From Mesorhizobium metallidurans STM 2683 (GTDB taxonomy: Bacteria > Pseudomonadota > Alphaproteobacteria > Rhizobiales > Rhizobiaceae): 34,659 bases of DNA. The notes below the pieces were generated by a model, which saw only the letters and a list, made by a program, of their open reading frames with translations, was not told the DNA's origin and did not search any database. Shown piece after piece: positions 32,579 to 34,659 of this stretch (the first letter of the stretch is position 1; every line of letters starts with the position of its first letter). Made by a program: the position numbers and the translations under genes. The DNA lies in contig NZ_CAUM01000087.1 in the NCBI RefSeq assembly GCF_000350085.1, positions 1 through 34,659 on the forward strand, read 5' to 3'.

Positions 32579-34638
32579 GTCCCGTAGACCAAAAGCATAG
32601 ACCGCGCAGCGGAGCCGCCGACGACCTGCCCCCGGAAGTCGACCTTGAGGACGAGGCGGCGGAGGAGATCGTCGCCCCTTCTGGCCCGGATGTGGCCTTC
32701 ACCGCCATCGACTGGGCGCCGCATGCCGGCGATGCCGACGGCATGGTCGGTGCCGAGGTTATCCAGACGCTGGTCAAGCGGCTGCCCAATGCGCCCGGCG
32801 TCTACCGCATGATGAATGCCGCCGGCGACGTGCTCTATGTCGGCAAGGCGCGCAGCCTGAAGAAGCGGGTGACCAACTACGCGCAAGGCCGTTTCCACAC
32901 CAGCCGCATCGGCCGAATGGTGCGCGAGACCGCGACGATGGAATTCGTCGTCACCCGCACCGAGATCGAAGCGTTGCTGCTCGAAGCCAATCTTATCAAG
33001 CGCTTGCGGCCAAGATTCAATGTGCTGATGCGGGACGACAAGTCGTTCCCTTATATTCTGCTCACAGGCGACCATGTCTCGCCCGGCATCTACAAGCATC
33101 GTGGCGCGCGCTCGCGCAAGGGCGACTATTTCGGCCCCTTTGCTTCCGCCGGCGCTGTCGGCCGCACCATCAATTCGCTGCAGCGCGCCTTCCTGCTGAG
33201 AAGCTGCACCAACTCCTTCTACGAGAACCGCACCCGGCCCTGCCTGCTCTACCAGATCAAGCGCTGCGCCGGGCCATGCACCGGCGAGATCTCGCACACC
33301 GACTATGCCGTGCTGGTCGCGGAGGCCAAGGATTTCCTCTCCGGTCGCAGCCAGAAGGTGAAGACGGAAATCTCCGCCGCCATGCAGCAAGCCTCGGAAA
33401 ATCTCGATTTCGAGCGCGCCGCGATCTATCGCGACCGGCTGGCGGCACTTTCACATGTGCAGAGCCACCAGGGCATCAACCCGCAAACGGTGGAAGAGGC
33501 CGACGTCTTCGCCATCCATCAGGAAGGCGGCCAGGTCTGCATCCAGGTGTTCTTCTTCCGCACCGGCCAGAACTGGGGCAACCGCGCCTATTTTCCCAAG
33601 GCCGATCCGGCGCTGGAGGCAGCCGAAGTGCTGGGCTCGTTCCTGGCGCAGTTCTATGACGACAAGCCGACGCCGCGCGCCATGCTGCTCTCGCACGCCG
33701 TCGAGGAGCAGGAACTGCTGGCCGAGGCGCTCTCCACCCGCGCCGGTCGCAAAGTGTCGATCTCGGTGCCGCAGCGCGGCGAGAAGAAGGACCTGACCGG
33801 CAATGCGTTGCAGAACGCCCGCGAGGCGCTCGGCCGCCGGCTGGCCGAGACCTCGACGCAGGCGCGGCTGCTCACCGGTTTTGCCGAGACCTTCGGCCTG
33901 GCAAAGCCGCCGGTGCGTATCGAGGTCTACGACAATTCGCACATCATGGGCACCAACGCCGTCGGCGCCATGGTCGTTGCCGGACCGGAAGGCTTCGTCA
34001 AGAACCAGTACCGGAAATTCAACATCCGCTCGACCGAGATCACGCCGGGCGACGATTTCGGCATGATGCGCGAGGTGATGGAGCGGCGTTTTTCGCGGCT
34101 GCTGAAGGAGCATGGCGATACTCCGCAAATCGCAGGGACAGAGGGCGAAGCGGAGGACGACATCGAGGGCGCCAGCGGTTTTCCGGCCTGGCCCGACGTG
34201 ATCCTCATCGACGGCGGCCAGGGCCAGATGACGGCCGTGCGCAAGATCCTTGCCGATCTCGGTATCGAGGATCGCGTCGTGGCCATCGGCATCGCCAAGG
34301 GCCAGGACCGCGACGCCGGCCGCGAACGCTTCTTCGTCAGGGGCAGGGACTCGTTTTCGCTGCCGGTGCGCGATCCCGTCCTCTACTTCGTCCAGCGGCT
34401 GCGCGACGAGGTCCACCGCTTCGCCATCGGTTCGCACCGCGCGCGCCGCAAGAAGGAGATGGTCAAGAGCCCGCTCGACGAGATCAGCGGCATCGGTCCC
34501 GGCCGCAAGCGCGCGCTGCTCATGCATTTCGGCACTGCCAAGGCGGTCAGCCGGGCGGCTATGGAGGATCTGGTCAAGGTCGACGGCATTTCCGAACAGG
34601 TGGCGAAGCTGGTTTACAATCATTTTCATGAGAGCTGA
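32575..34638 (+). CDS. uvrC: Excinuclease ABC subunit C
   Basis: A 687-residue UvrC, the nuclease that cuts both sides of a lesion in nucleotide excision repair. An acidic 65-residue extension comes first, then the GIY-YIG domain ([20 protein letters not shown], about 73-150), four cysteines at 211, 223, 231 and 235 with the 12-8-4 spacing of the UvrC iron-sulphur site, the UVR motif around 265-292, the RNase H-like domain ([17 protein letters not shown] near 448; LIDGGQGQM near 544) and two helix-hairpin-helix repeats at the end. It overlaps the SDR gene by four bases and is followed at once by a palindromic repeat. Confidence 0.97.
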   Translation: MSPVDQKHRPRSGAADDLPPEVDLEDEAAEEIVAPSGPDVAFTAIDWAPHAGDADGMVGAEVIQTLVKRLPNAPGVYRMMNAAGDVLYVGKARSLKKRVTNYAQGRFHTSRIGRMVRETATMEFVVTRTEIEALLLEANLIKRLRPRFNVLMRDDKSFPYILLTGDHVSPGIYKHRGARSRKGDYFGPFASAGAVGRTINSLQRAFLLRSCTNSFYENRTRPCLLYQIKRCAGPCTGEISHTDYAVLVAEAKDFLSGRSQKVKTEISAAMQQASENLDFERAAIYRDRLAALSHVQSHQGINPQTVEEADVFAIHQEGGQVCIQVFFFRTGQNWGNRAYFPKADPALEAAEVLGSFLAQFYDDKPTPRAMLLSHAVEEQELLAEALSTRAGRKVSISVPQRGEKKDLTGNALQNAREALGRRLAETSTQARLLTGFAETFGLAKPPVRIEVYDNSHIMGTNAVGAMVVAGPEGFVKNQYRKFNIRSTEITPGDDFGMMREVMERRFSRLLKEHGDTPQIAGTEGEAEDDIEGASGFPAWPDVILIDGGQGQMTAVRKILADLGIEDRVVAIGIAKGQDRDAGRERFFVRGRDSFSLPVRDPVLYFVQRLRDEVHRFAIGSHRARRKKEMVKSPLDEISGIGPGRKRALLMHFGTAKAVSRAAMEDLVKVDGISEQVAKLVYNHFHES

Positions 34639-34639
34639 T

Positions 34640-34659
34640 GCATGTCGCCCAAAAGTGGG
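34640..34659. repeat. Left arm of a rhizobial palindromic repeat, cut by the window end
   Basis: GCATGTCGCCCAAAAGTGGG begins 3 bases after the uvrC stop. It matches the left arm of the palindrome at 25011-25059 (GCATGATCCCGAAAAGTGG) in most positions. The right arm should lie just outside the window. Confidence 0.65.

Noticed and set aside
33451..34629. Minus-strand 392-codon frame opposite uvrC
   Set aside because: UvrC domains on the plus strand are complete; the opposite frame is a high-GC shadow.

Overview
The window reads as chromosome from an alphaproteobacterium of the order Hyphomicrobiales, most like Mesorhizobium or a close Phyllobacteriaceae relative. This rests on the high GC content, the gene order (rpsF-rpsR-rplI; fabD-fabG-acpP-fabF-mltG-yicC-gmk; lptF-lptG-lptD-surA-pdxA-ksgA; pepA-holC), rhizobial protein versions, and short palindromic intergenic repeats of the rhizobial kind (GCATGATC...GATCATGC and relatives). 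No tRNA, rRNA, CRISPR array, complete insertion sequence or phage gene was recognised.

Layout. 1-2112, minus strand: the start of an Rsm22-type rRNA methyltransferase gene, a YnfA/UPF0060 membrane protein and a cyclopropane-fatty-acid-synthase-type methyltransferase. 2180-3954, minus: the S6-S18-L9 ribosomal protein operon with its promoter and two hairpin terminators. 4122-6047, minus: an LtaS-type phosphoglycerol transferase, separated from the ribosomal operon by a small inverted-repeat element. 6313-12859, plus: fatty acid synthesis (fabD, fabG, acpP, fabF), then mltG, yicC and gmk. 12917-20659, minus: the lipopolysaccharide export and outer-membrane biogenesis cluster lptF-lptG-lptD-surA-like-pdxA-ksgA, with several stop/start overlaps. 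21002-25981, plus: a class B flavin monooxygenase, pepA, holC, a membrane-anchored unknown and rlmJ. 26096-30625: an accessory zone with a small secreted unknown, a TetR regulator, a histone-H1-like Lys/Ala-rich protein, a GST, and four broken genes (EamA permease, DinB, DUF559, Pr6Pr). 30742-34638: an Omp25-like barrel (minus), a pteridine-reductase-like SDR overlapping uvrC (plus), then the beginning of another palindromic repeat at the right edge.

Most of the window is conserved housekeeping: lipid precursor synthesis, peptidoglycan and LPS assembly, ribosome parts and rRNA modification. I found no convincing new multi-gene defence, biosynthetic or mobile system. The points most worth checking are: a 25-bp tandem duplication that breaks a dinB gene divergent from an intact TetR gene; the DUF559/Pr6Pr deletion-like junction; a hairpin that ends exactly at the ynfA start codon; a Pho-box-like direct repeat between the phosphoglycerol transferase and fabD; a MITE-like element; and the composite palindromic repeat that supplies the stop of one gene and abuts the ribosome binding site of rlmJ.
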